NCBI RefSeq assembly: GCF_905475395.1
Contig: NW_025408250.1
Location: forward strand, 62,001 to 126,000
DNA: 64,000 bases
Source: Chrysoperla carnea
Taxonomy: Eukaryota; Arthropoda; Insecta; Neuroptera; Chrysopidae
Direction of reading: 5' to 3'
Shown here: positions 8,231 to 19,700 of the stretch, one piece after another
Position numbering within the stretch: the first letter of the stretch is position 1
Layout of the letters: every line of letters starts with the position of its first letter
Translations under genes and position numbers: made by a program
The notes under the pieces: generated by a model
The model's database searches: none
What the model was told of the DNA's origin: nothing
What the model saw: the letters and a program-made list of their open reading frames with translations, nothing else

Positions 8231-8845
8231 ATGTCTATGCACAAGTTTGGATATCGTAAACTTCATGGTAATACACACAAAAAAATTTTGGAGATGACTA
8301 CTCGAATAAATAATTTAAAAATGGAAATCGATAGAGAGAAAGCAAATGTAAAAGATATGATGGCTCAATTGCAAGAAGAGCGAAAAAATATTAAGGATAT
8401 AAAACTTCAATTTAATAGAGAACGAGATAATACTCTCTCAACATTAGGTAGATTGACTGCAAATATGAAGGAGAACATCTTTAAAACATTGAGTGAATTA
8501 AATGGAAATACAACTGCATATTTCAATAAAGAAATAGATAATATTATAAGAGGAATGAGGGATGACAAATCTTACATAAAAAAAGAAATTACAATGTTGA
8601 AGGATGGTATAACAAATTTACAAAAAAAGTTTGATGATTTGGATATATCTCATATACCAAAAATTGAAACGTTAAATGAAAGTATAGTTCTTTTACAAAA
8701 AAAATGTATAAATTTAGATGAAACAGTTAAAAATCTTAAGGAGCTTCAAAGAGTAACTGCTAAAGAATTTACAGAAAAGAACAAAAAATTGCATGAGGAA
8801 ATGTCTACTATGGCATTCTTAAATAAACTGAAAATCATCCCATAA
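8231..8845 (+). CDS. Coiled-coil virion-associated protein
   Basis: The protein has about 204 residues from the ATG at 8231; the frame is open from 8150 but only with a TTG start inside the capsid gene, so I prefer 8231. After a short basic start (HKFGYRKLHG), the chain is nearly all heptad-like helix, rich in Lys, Glu, Asn and Leu (about 20-190). A hydrophobic end reads MAFLNKLKIIP. I recognise no family. Long coiled coils after the capsid gene occur in other Polintons, where they may be fibre or tail-like attachments. Function here is inferred from position. It is the last + strand gene of the capsid block; an AT-only stretch follows it. Confidence 0.7.
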   Translation: MSMHKFGYRKLHGNTHKKILEMTTRINNLKMEIDREKANVKDMMAQLQEERKNIKDIKLQFNRERDNTLSTLGRLTANMKENIFKTLSELNGNTTAYFNKEIDNIIRGMRDDKSYIKKEITMLKDGITNLQKKFDDLDISHIPKIETLNESIVLLQKKCINLDETVKNLKELQRVTAKEFTEKNKKLHEEMSTMAFLNKLKIIP

Positions 8846-8992
8846 TTTTTACATAAATAATTTTATTTAGTAATATTTTTTATACACTTTATTATATATT
8901 TAATTAATACATTATTATATATTTATTTAATACATTATTATAATTATTACATTTAAATAAATTTTTTTTAAAATAATAAATTTTTTATTTTA

Positions 8993-9541
8993 TTAATCCT
9001 CATCCTCAATCCCACTGTCTGGTGAATAATCACGGAAAATATTTAAACGTGATATAGTTGTAAACAATTTGCGTTTTCTATTGATAGTGTGCTCTTTCTT
9101 ATTGTTTGAAAACAGTTTCTCAACACGGTGTTTCTCATAAAATAACAATGGATGTCTTTCTATGGGTCCTAAAAGTAACATATCATCATCATTATCTTCT
9201 GGATATGCAGAGTGATATAGTGATAACAATTCTTCCAAATCTCGTTCTTCTATTGTTTTTAATGTGGGGTTATATTTTTTAATTAAATTGAAATAATATT
9301 TAAACGTTCCATTGGTTCGTAATGTTGAAAATAAATATGGATGATGAAATAATACATACTCATACATTGTATCAAAATTACGGAGTTTTTCTAATATTAT
9401 AACAAATTCTCTCTCATATTCTTGAAATTTTCTAGCGCTTTCATCAATTCTAATAAATAAATAATAATTTTTTAAATATTAGTATACTATTACATTAAAA
9501 AAAAAAAATACTTACATTTTTAGGTATGTTATATTATTCAT
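8993..9541 (-). CDS. Two-exon accessory gene, unknown function
   Basis: Exon 1 is 9516-9541 (26 nt, ATG at 9541-9539) and exon 2 is 8993-9449, on the minus strand. The donor reads GTAAGT and the acceptor TTATTAG. Joining them keeps one frame of 483 nt (160 residues), extending the obvious 124-codon ORF at its N-terminus by 36 residues. The product has aromatic-rich helices, an acidic loop (PEDNDDD), a basic patch (NRKRK) and an acidic tail (SGIEDED). I recognise no family. It lies inside the element, opposite in strand to the capsid genes. An intron in a capsid-bearing element suggests nuclear transcription and host splicing. Confidence 0.68.
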
Positions 9542-9575
9542 TTTTAGTAAGTGTTATCACAACTTCAATTTCTCA

Positions 9576-9730
9576 CTATGAGATGTCCTTGAGTGTTTAA
9601 ATAGCTATAAAAATGAATGATGTAATTTCTGTGGGGATTAACTAAGTAAGTAACATTGCTTGATGAAGTCAACTTCTATTTATCTCTATGAGATGTCCTT
9701 GAGTGTTTAAGTAGGTATAAAAAAAAATGA
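9576..9730 (+). promoter_or_regulatory. Duplicated 25-bp promoter block with TATA boxes
   Basis: A 25-bp block starting CTATGAGATGTCC is identical at 9576-9600 and 9686-9710. Each copy is followed 5 bp later by a TATAAAAA box (9606 and 9716), giving a 110-bp spacing for both parts. Both boxes point toward the + strand gene at 9921. This looks like a tandemly duplicated core promoter with an upstream element. Short ATG-initiated reading frames follow each TATA box but close quickly. Confidence 0.5.
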
Positions 9731-9920
9731 GTACTTCCTATAAGTATTTTTTTAGTGTATATGTTCAACACATATAATTCACATATTATTAAGTTTTATC
9801 AATAGAGGGGAGAATCTCTGAATAACTATATATAATCTGTTTTTAAATTCACAAAATTATATACAAATTTATTTTGTTTTTAGTTTGTAAAATTAAAATA
9901 CAACTTTTAATACTTTAACA

Positions 9921-10571
9921 ATGTGTCAAAAACAAGTTGACCAATATTTTAAAAATATGCAAAGCGAAATATTTTTTCGAACAATGATTCCTCTGAATCA
10001 AAGCGAGACGAAATTTATTGTTATTGGGATTACAACATATGACTTATCAAGTGTCTTACAAATTAAATCAAATCAAAATCAATTTATTAATTTAACAAAA
10101 CAACAATGGAACCAAGTTTTAAATAATAAACATCATATTTTGGAATATTTAAATAATATTACTAATCATCTGGAAGATATTGTAATCGATAATGATGTTA
10201 GAATATCTTCACATGAGTATCATAACAAGAAAATAATCAAATTTTCTACAAGTGATTATGCTGTTTATCTGGCTGATGGAACAACTCAGAAAATGTTTGA
10301 TAACCAAAAAATTATTGATGCTCAATTTTCAATTTTGGAGTCACTAAATATTAATGGTTATATGAATTTGGTGAGGAATAAATTTCAAAACGAGGAAAAT
10401 GCACAAGCTCAATTTGGAAATTGGTATCCACATATTTCATCGATGATTTCTCATGAAAAAAATCCAATGTTAAAGAAATTCTTATTGGAATTATTTATCA
10501 ACCACCCATCTATTATAGAAAAAACCTTGCAAACAACTTGTACACCTTTAAATTATTATTTAGAATATTAA
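9921..10571 (+). CDS. Accessory gene of unknown function in Polinton 1
   Basis: This intact 216-residue frame starts at ATG 9921 after about 350 bp of non-coding DNA containing a duplicated TATA block. The sequence has no signal peptide or membrane segment. It mixes beta-like stretches (ETKFIVIGITTYD, IIKFSTSDYAVYL) with a helical C-terminal third. The W-N-Q-V-L-N and L-A-D-G-T-T segments may mark a fold, but I recognise no family. Repeated use of one strong promoter block upstream suggests high or regulated expression. It lies between the capsid block and the right inverted repeat, where Polintons carry variable genes. Confidence 0.65.
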   Translation: MCQKQVDQYFKNMQSEIFFRTMIPLNQSETKFIVIGITTYDLSSVLQIKSNQNQFINLTKQQWNQVLNNKHHILEYLNNITNHLEDIVIDNDVRISSHEYHNKKIIKFSTSDYAVYLADGTTQKMFDNQKIIDAQFSILESLNINGYMNLVRNKFQNEENAQAQFGNWYPHISSMISHEKNPMLKKFLLELFINHPSIIEKTLQTTCTPLNYYLEY

Positions 10572-10701
10572 ATATATATTTTGTATTATTTATATTTAAT
10601 AAATAAAGATAATCTGAAATAAAAAAGGATATTTTTTTTTTTAAATAAAAAACCTATTTATTCAAAGCTTTTTTTTTTATTATAAAACAACACTTTATGA
10701 T

Positions 10702-11222
10702 TTAAACATTAGAATTTTTTTTATCAAGATGTGAGATAACAGCATAAGGCATGTAGTCTAGGCTTTTTAAGATTTCTTCTCCTATTTGTAAAATCCCTTT
10801 GGTTTCTTCGTGAATGATTTTACTATTAAACAAAAGAAAATAAAAATTAAAAAAATTATAAAAGTAGAGAAAAAATTTACTTACGTTAAATTATCCTGAC
10901 TTTTCTTCAATATTTCCATAAGTGATGTATAATTTTCATACTTCCCAATGCTAAAAAATTTTATTATTATTATTTAAATCATATATATAATTTACTCTGG
11001 ATTTATGAAAAAAAAATCTTACTCTAAATCTAAAGGTTGTTCATAATTTATGTTGCTGTAAAAAAAAAATTAAATTTAGCAAAGGTTGATTATAATACAA
11101 AAAAAATATTTTTATTTAACAACAAAGTACCTATCCATTTTATAGAAGATCATGTAGATATTTAACAATAGAAATAAAATTAAAATAACAATTGCAGACA
11201 TTTTTTGTGTGTTGTTTTCCAT
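10702..11222 (-). CDS. Four-exon small membrane protein straddling the right TIR edge
   Basis: On the minus strand, exons 11131-11222 (92 nt), 11023-11055 (33), 10885-10950 (66) and 10702-10822 (121) join to exactly 312 nt, or 103 residues plus stop. Every junction has GT..AG ends (donors GTACTT, GTAAGA, GTAAGT; acceptors TTTACAG, TTTTTAG, TTTAATAG). The frame is kept through three different junctions, which is unlikely by chance. The N-terminus has one hydrophobic segment (residues about 9-27), so a type II or signal-anchored small protein is likely. The rest is hydrophilic and helical. Exons 1-2 lie in the inverted repeat and exons 3-4 in unique DNA, so the other arm has only a partial copy. 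No family recognised. Confidence 0.72.
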
Positions 11223-11272
11223 TGTGTAACAACTCTAATAGTAGAAATTAAAATGAAGAGAAAATTTGAAAA
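10995..11272 (-). repeat. Right inverted-repeat arm of Polinton 1
   Basis: This is the exact-length partner of 1-278. The inner boundary is clear at 10994/10995, where the two arms diverge. The outer boundary cannot be set, because base 11272 pairs with base 1 of the window. The repeat may continue past 11272 and include the gene at 11339-11928. Sequence left of the window would decide. Confidence 0.9.
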
Positions 11273-11338
11273 ACTTTTAGCTTATACTATTTTTTACTTA
11301 GTAAAAATATTATTAAAAACTCACATTATTTTTTAACT

Positions 11339-11928
11339 CTATTCTTCATCATCTACAGTCTCATCATATTCACTATCTTCATTTTCCAATTCCTCATCTA
11401 CACTTTCATCAATTTCCTCATTTTCCGATTCGTCATCTACACTATCCTCAATTTCCATCTCTTCTATATTATTGTCTTCGTTGTCTTCGTTGGCTTCACC
11501 ATCCTAAAAGTATTACATCACTTAAAAAATATATAATAACTATAAAAAATTTGATTTTTTTTTACCTGTATTAAATAAAAATTATCTGGGATTTCATTTG
11601 TTGATATTATCATATCAAACATATCTTCATCCGAGTTAATTTTCGTATACTTTAGATGAAGCCTACAACGATATTTTCTAAGACTCAATTGATAGAAAAG
11701 TGTTTCCACATATTCTTTTTGAAATATATTTGGTTTTGTTGAATCGCCACCATTTTCAATAAATAAACAACCTGCCGAATTTTGAATATCATATTTCGAA
11801 TCGGCTTTACAGAAAAATATTGTATGTATATTTCTATATTTATAAAATATACCAAAACTTTTTTTTAAAAGATGATCAATCTTTTTATTCAACATAATTT
11901 TTTCTTCAAAATTATCGATTGCTTCCAT
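11339..11928 (-). CDS. Two-exon gene with long acidic tail
   Basis: Exon 1 is 11566-11928 (121 codons, ATG at 11928) and exon 2 is 11339-11503, minus strand. The intron is 62 bp with donor GTAAAA after a CAG and acceptor ACTTTTAG; the junction is in phase 0. The spliced product has about 175 residues. The first part is basic and aromatic (FGIFYKYRN, YQLSLRKYRCRLHL). Nearly all 54 residues of exon 2 are Asp, Glu, Asn and Ser. Unspliced translation would stop after 15 extra residues. Acidic tails of this kind are typical of histone- or DNA-mimicking and transcription-related proteins, but I recognise no family. It lies just outside the visible right arm, so it may be in the repeat, in the element, or in the flank. 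Confidence 0.65.
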
Positions 11929-12054
11929 CTTGTTGTTAACGTTTTAAAATATAAAACTAAACTAATTCTTTAAAACAAAATCTTATTTTTTTGATTTCGA
12001 TGAGAGAGCATTATTTGTTTAAAAAAATTTTTGTTTGTTTATATAATACAATAA

Positions 12055-12512
12055 AAAATATATGTGAAAACAAAAAGTGATACTTAAGAAAGAATAATTT
12101 ATAATTTATTAATAACATTCGTAAGCAGATAGAGGTAATAATTTTAATTTGTTTATTACTCTAATATACAACATGAATTTGTTAATAATTGATTTACAAG
12201 GTTTCAAAAATATAAAAAAAAAATATGTGAAAACAAAAAGGGGTACTTAAGAAGGTTAGTTATTTATAATTTATTAATATCTTAAAAACATTCATAAGTA
12301 TATGAAGATAATAATTTTAATTTGTTTATCACTCTAATATACAACATGAATTTGTTAATAATTGATTTACAAGGTTTCAAAAATATAAAAAAAAAATATG
12401 TGAAAACAGAAAGTGATACTTAAGAAGGTTAGTTATTTATAATTTATTAATATCTTAAAAACATTCATAAGTATATGAAGATAATAATTTTAATTTGTTT
12501 ATCACTCTAATG
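12055..12512 (+). repeat. About 173-bp AT-rich tandem repeat, 2.7 copies
   Basis: The block starting ATGTGAAAACA recurs at 12062, 12225 and 12398. The second and third copies are nearly identical with a 173-bp step. The first is about 10 bp shorter and more diverged. Each unit contains an open-ended A-tract and the segment TACTTAAGAA. No coding potential. Confidence 0.85.
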
Positions 12513-12983
12513 TGTATATGGAAGTAAATATTTAAATATTAGATATATATTGATTTGTTTTTATAATAAACTATTATATTTCATACAATGTATATTAAAA
12601 TAATAAACTCTTATAAGATAAATTATATAATAAGCATATTTATAATTCTTCCTAGAAATAAATTTTGTACACTCTAAAAAATTAAATGTAAAATCTAATA
12701 TAATATTAAATATATTTCAAAGTAATTATTTGATATTAGTTAATCCAAATCCTTTTTCTCTTTGTTTTAGATAAATTTTCAATTTCAGGATAGTAAATTT
12801 TTTTATTTAATAAATTAAGTATTTATTATTATATCCTATATAAAAAATTATCATTTTAATGGAAAATTTTTAACCAAATATTGAAGTGACCTCGAAATAA
12901 CTATTTCATTTAAAACAGATATTAGTCAATAACAATTTTGTTTTTCTTTAAATACAAACTTTGTCATTACTTCCTGGTTTGAC
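12513..12983. other. AT-rich intergenic DNA
   Basis: I see no ORF, repeat or motif of note here beyond A/T runs. It separates the tandem repeat from the tRNA-like sequence. Confidence 0.6.
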
Positions 12984-13053
12984 TTCATAGCTTAGTGGTT
13001 ACAGCACTCGCCTTCCATAAAAAAGGTTAGCGTTCAAATCTCACTCAAGTTAT
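12984..13053 (+). tRNA. Degenerate tRNA-like sequence (pseudogene or SINE head)
   Basis: An A-box-like stretch (TAGCTTAGTGGTTACAGC) and a B-box-like stretch (GCGTTCAAATCTC) have tRNA spacing. The ends GACTTCA and TCAAGTT can pair in six of seven positions, counting one G-T. A five-pair anticodon stem can be drawn around loop CCATAAA, but the loop lacks the usual T before the anticodon and the T-stem is poor. It is probably a tRNA pseudogene or a tRNA-derived SINE head, not a working tRNA. Confidence 0.4.
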
Positions 13054-13082
13054 AACAATTTTTAAAAAATCCAACTTTATAC

Positions 13083-13345
13083 TTGTACGTCACCAGACAA
13101 GGTTTATAACCTTGCAACCGGACAATGATCCAAGTAATTACGTCACCAGACAATGAGTCAGATAATTACGTCACTAGATAATAACCTTCTTACCAGACAA
13201 GGTTGGGGGGTGTGTGGCAGACATTTACGTCACCAGACAAGTTCAATAACCTAACAAGACATTTACGTCATCAGACAAGTTCAATAACCTAACAAGACAT
13301 TTACGTCACCAGACAAGTTCAATAACCTGACAAGGTTGGGACAGA
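13083..13345 (+). repeat. 38-bp minisatellite with ACGTCACCAGACAAG core
   Basis: Three clean copies with a 38-bp step begin near 13223, 13261 and 13299, each containing TTACGTCA, CCAGACAAG and TTCAATAACCT. Less regular copies extend upstream to about 13083. This block is much richer in G+C than its surroundings and directly precedes the satellite array by about 60 bp. Confidence 0.85.
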
Positions 13346-16300
13346 CGTCATAATGATCTTAGGGTTAATGACTCTGCTGCGCCAGAAATGGCAATTTCCT
13401 ACTACTCAACTAGAATGTCATGACTATACAAATCTTTAAAATTTTTATCCAAGAAAGTCAAAATGTATACATCGAGGTCGTTTTTGACTGGACTAAGTAT
13501 ATTTAAGCCAAAAATGATAAAAATTGACAGTTTTCGATAGAAAAAACATTTTTTGAAAATTTCCGATTTTACAACTAGAATGGCATGACTATACAAATCA
13601 TTGAAATTTTTATCCAAGTAAGTCAAAATGCATACATAGAGGTCCTCTATGACTGGACTAAGTATAAAAAAGCCAAAAGTGATCAAATTTGACATTTGTC
13701 GATAGAAAAAACATTTTTTGGAAATTTTCGATTTTTCAACTAGAATGGCATGACTATAAAAATCATTGAAATTTTTATCCAAGAAAGTCAAAATGTATAC
13801 ATAGAGGTCGTTTATGACTGGACTAAGTATAAATAAGTCTAAAATGATCAAATTTGACATTTTTCGATAGAAAAAACATTTTTTGAAAATTTTCGATTTT
13901 TCAACATGAGAGTCATGACTATACAAATCATTGAAATTTTGATCCAAGTAAGTCAAAATGGATACATAGAGGTCCTTTATGACTGGACTAAGTATAAATA
14001 AGCCAAAAATGATCAAATTTGACATTTTTCGATAGAAAAAACATTTTTTGGAAATTTTCGATTTTTCAACTAGAATGGCATGACTAAAAAAATCATTGAA
14101 ATTTTGATCCAAGTAAGTCAAAATGTACACAAAGAGGTATTTTATGACTAGACTAAGTATAAATAAGCCAAAAATGATCAAATTTGACATTTTTCGATAG
14201 AAAAAACATTTTTTGGAAATTTTCGATTTTTCAACTAGAATGGCATGACTATAAAAATCATTGAAATTTTCATCCAAGTAAGTTAAAATGTATACATAGA
14301 GGTCGTTTATGACTGGACTAAGTATAAATAAGTCTAAAATGATCAAATTTGACAATTTTCGATAGAAAAAACATTTTTTGAAAATTTTCAATTTTTCAAC
14401 ATGAGAGTCATGATTATACAAATCATTGAAATTTTGATCGAAGTAAGTCAAAATGGATACATAGAGGTCCTTTATGACTGGACTAAGTAGAAATAAGCCA
14501 AAAATGATAAAATTTGACATTTTTCGATAGAAAAAACATTTTTTGGAAATTTTCGATTTTTCAACTAGAATGGCATGACTATAAAAATCATTGAAATTTT
14601 GATCCAAGTAAGTCAAAATGTATACATAGAGGTCTTTTATGACTAGACTAAGTATAAATAAGCCAAAAATGATCAAATTTGACATTTTTCGATAGAAAAA
14701 ACATTTTTTGGAAATTTTCGATTTTTCAACTAGAATGGCATGACCATAAAAATCATTGATATTTTCATCCAAGTAAGTCAAAATGTATACATAGAGGTCG
14801 TTTATGACTGGACTTAGTATAAATAAGTCTAAAATGATCAAATTTGACATTTTTCGATAGAAAAAACATTTTTTGAAAATTTTCGATTTTTCAACATGAG
14901 AGTCATGACTATACAAATAATTGAAATTTTGATCCAAGTAAATCAAAATGGATACATAGAGGTCCTTAATCACTGGACTAAGTAGAAATAAGTCAAAAAT
15001 GATCAAATTTGACATTTTTCGATAGAAAAAACATTTTTTGGAAATTTTCGATTTTTCAACATGAGAGACATGACTATACACATCATTGAAATTTTCATCC
15101 AAGTAAGTCAAAATGTATACATATAGGTCGTTTATGACTGGACTAAGTATAAATAAGTCCAAAATGATCAAATTTGACATTTTTCGATAGAAAAAACATT
15201 TTTTGGAAATTTTCGATTTTTCAACTAGAATGGCATGACTATAAAAATCATTGAAATTTTCATCCAAGTAAGTCAAAATGTATACAAAGAGGTCGTTTAT
15301 GACTGGACTAAGTATATATAAGTCTAAAATGATCAAATTTGACATTTTTCGATAGAAAAAACATTTTTTGAAAATTTTCGATTTTTCAACATAAGAGTCA
15401 TGACTATACAAATAATAGAAATTTTGATCCAAGTAAGTCAAAATGGATACATAGAGGTCCTTTATGACTGGACTAAGTAGAAATAAGCCAAAAATGATCA
15501 AATTTGACATTTTTTGAAAATTTTCGCTGTTTCAACTAGAATGTCATGACTATACAAATCTTTGAAATTTTTATCCAAGAAAGTCAAAATGTATACATCG
15601 AGGTCGTTTATGACTGGACTAAGTATATTTAAGCCAAAAATGATAAAATTTGACAGTTTTCGATAGAAAAAACATTTTTTGAAAATTTCCGATTTTGCAA
15701 CTAGAATGGCATGACTATACAAATCATTGAAATTTTCATCCAAGTAAGTCAAAATGTATACATAGAGGTCGTTTATGACTGGACTAAGTATAAATAAGTC
15801 TAAAATGATCAAATTTGACATTTTTCGATAGAAAAAACATTTTTGAAAATTTTCGATTTTTCAACATGAGAGTCATGACTATACAAATCATTGAAATTTT
15901 GATCCAAGTAAGTCAAACTGGATACATAGAGGTCCTTTATGACTGGACTAAGTATAAATAAGCCAAAAATGATCAAATTTGACATTTTTCGATAGAAAAA
16001 ACATTTTTTGTTAATTTTCGATTTTTCATCTAGAATGGCATGACTAAAAAAATCATTGAAATTTTGATCCAAGTAAGTCAAAATGTATACATAGAGGTCT
16101 TTTATGACTAGACTAAGTATAAATAAGCCAAAAATGATCAAATTTGACATTTTTCGATAGAAAAAACATTTTTTTAAAATTTTCGATTTTTCAACTAGAA
16201 TGGCATGACTATAAAAATCATTGAAATTTTCATCCAAGTAAGTCAAAATGTATACATAGAGATCGTTTATGACTGGACTAAGTATAAATAAGTCTAAAAT

Positions 16301-16739
16301 GATCAAATTTGACATTTTTCGATAAAAAAAACATTTTTTGGAAATTTTCGATTTTTCAACTAGAATGGCATGACTATAAAAATCATTGAAATTTTCATCC
16401 AAGTAAGTCAAAATGTATACATAGAGGTCGTTTATGACTGGACTAAGTATAAATAAGCCAAAAATGATCAAATTTCACATTTTTCGATAGAAAAAACATT
16501 TTTTGGAAATTTTCGATTTTTCAATATGAGAGACATGACTATACAAATCATTGAAATTTTCATCCAAGTAAGTCAAAATGTATACATATAGGTCTTTTAT
16601 GACTAGACTAAGTATAAATAAGCCAAAAATGATCAAATTTGACATTTTTCGATAGAAAAAACATTTTTTGGAAATTTTCGATTTTTCAACATGAGAGACA
16701 TGACTATACAAATCATAATAATAAAAAACAAAATGGATA

Positions 16740-19700
16740 CATAGAGGTCCTCTATGACTGGACTAAGTAGAAATAAGCCAAAAATGATCAAATTTGACAT
16801 TTTTCGATAGAAAAGACATTTTTTGAAAATTTCCGATTTTTCAACATGAGAGACATGACTATATAAATCATTGAAATTTTGATCCAAGGAAGTCAAAATG
16901 TATACATAGAGGTCCTTTATGACTGGACTAAGTATAAATAAGCCAAAAATGATCAAATTTGACATTTTTCGATAGAAAAAACATTTTTTGAAAATTTCCG
17001 ATTTTTCAACTAGAATGTCATGACCATACAAATCATTGAAATTTTGATCCAAGTAAGTCAAAATGTATACATAGAGGTCCTTTATGACTGGCCTAAGTAT
17101 AAATAAGCCAAAAATGATCAAATTTGACATTTTTCGATAGAAAAAACATTTTTTGGAAATTTTCGATTTTTCAACATGAGAGTCATGACTATACAAATCA
17201 TTGAAATTTTGATCCAAGTAAGTCAAAATGTATACATAGAGGTCTTTTATGACTAGACTAAGTATAAATAAGTCCAAAATGATCAAATTTGACATTTTTC
17301 GATAGAAAAAACATTTTTTGAAAATTTTCGATTTTTCAACTAGAATGGCATGACTATACAAATCATTGATATTTTGATCCAAGTAAGTCAAAATGGATAC
17401 ATAGAGGTCCTTTATGATTGGACTAAGTATAAATAAGCCAAAAATGATCAAATTTGACATTTTTCGATAGAAAAAACATTTTTTGAAAATTTTCGATTTT
17501 TCAACTAGAATGTCATGACTATACAAATCATTGAAATTTTGATCCAAGTAAGTCAAAATGGATACATAGAGGTCTTTTATGACTGGACTAAGTATATTTA
17601 AGCCAAAAATGATTAAATTTGACATTTTTCGATAGAAAAAACATTTTTTGAAAATTTCCGATTTTACAACTAAAATGTCATGACTATACAAATCATTGAA
17701 ATTTTGATCCAAGTAAGTCAAAATGTATACATAGAGGTCCTTTATGACTGTACTAAGTAGAAATAAGCCAAAAATGATCAAATTTGACATTTTTTGAAAA
17801 TTTTCGCTTTTTCAACTAGAATGTCATGACTATACAAATCTTTGAAATTTTGATCCAAGTAAGTCAAAATGTATACATAGAGGTCCTTTATGACTGGACT
17901 AAGTATAAATAAGCCAAAAATGATCAAATTTGACATTTTTCGATAGAAAAAACATTTTTTGAAAATTTTCGATTTTTCAACTATAATGGCATGACTATAC
18001 AAATCATTGAAATTTTGATCCAAGTAAGTCAAAATGGATACATAGAGGTCCTTTATGACTGGACTAAGTATAAATAAGCCAAAAATGATCAAATTTGACA
18101 TTTTTCGATAGAAAAAACATTTTTTGAAAATTTCCGAATTTTCAACATGAGAGACATGACTATACAAATCATTGAAATTTTCATCCAAGTAAGTCAAAAT
18201 GGATACATAGAGGTCCTTTATGACTGGACTAAGTATAAATAAGCCAAAAATGATCAAATTTGACATTTTTCGATAGAAAAAACATTTTTTGAAAATTTCC
18301 GATTTTTCAACATGAGAGACATGACTATAGAAATCATTGAAATTTTCATGCAAGTAAGTCAAAATGTATACATAGAGGTCGTTTATGACTGGACTAAGTA
18401 TAAATAAGCCAAAAATGATCAAATTTGACATTTTTCGATAGAAAAAACATTTTTTGAAAATTTCCGATTTTACAACTAGAATGTCATGACTATACAAATT
18501 ATTGAAATTTTGATCCAAGTAAGTCAAAATGTATACATAGAGGTCCTCTATGACTGGACTAAGTATAAAAAAGCCAAAAATGATCAAATTTGACATTTTT
18601 CGATAGAAAAAACATTTTTTGAAAATTTTCGATTATACAACTAAAATGTCATGACAATACAAATTATTGAAATTTTGATCCAAGCAAGTCAAAATGTATA
18701 CATAGAGGTCCTCTATGACTGGACTAAGTATAAATAAGTCCAAAATGGTCAAATTTGACATTTTTCGATAGAAAAAACATTTTTTGAAAATTTCCGATTT
18801 TTCAACATGAGAGACATGACTATATAAATCATTGAAATTTTGATCCAAGGAAGTCAAAATGTATACATAGAGGTCCTTTATGACTGGACTAAGTATAAAA
18901 TAGCCAAAAATGATCAAATTTGACATTTTTCGATAGAAAAAACATTTTTTGAAAATTTCCGATTTTTCAACATGAGAGACATGACTATATAAATCATTGA
19001 AATTTTGATCCAAGTAAGTCAAAATGTATACATAGAGGTCCTCTATGACTGGACTAAGTATAAAAAAGCCAAAAATGATCAAATTTGACATTTTTCAATA
19101 GAAAAAACATTTTTTGAAAATTTCCGATTTTTCAACATGAGAGACATGACTATACAAATTATTGAAATTTTGATCCAAGTAAGTCAAAATGTATACATAG
19201 AGGTCCTTTATGACTGGACTAAGTATAAATAAGCCAAAAATGATCAAATTTGACATTTTTCGATAGAAAAACATTTTTTGAAAATTTCCGATTTTTCAAC
19301 ATGAGAGACATGACTATATAAATCATTGAAATTTTGATCCAAGGAAGTCAAAATGTATACATAGAGGTCCTTTACGACTGGACTAAGTATAAATAAGTCT
19401 AAAATGATCAAATTTGACATTTTACGATAGAAAAAACATTTTTTGAAAATTTTCGATTTTTCAACATGAGAGTCATGACTATACAAATAATTGAAATTTT
19501 GATCCAAGTAAGTCAAAATGGATACATAGAGGTCCTTAATGACTGGACTAAGTAGAAATAAGTCAAAAATGATCAAATTTGACATTTTTCGATAGAAAAA
19601 ACATTTTTTGGAAATTTTCGATTTTTCAACATGAGAGACATGACTATACAAATCATTGAAATTTTCATCCAAGTAAGTCAAATTGTATACATATAGGCCG

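Noticed and set aside
1..11272. Free virus genome contig
   Set aside because: The element continues without a break into repeats and a 42-kb satellite, so it is integrated in a chromosome.
12984..13053. Functional tRNA gene
   Set aside because: The anticodon loop lacks the invariant T and the T-stem pairs badly, so it is kept only as a tRNA-like sequence.
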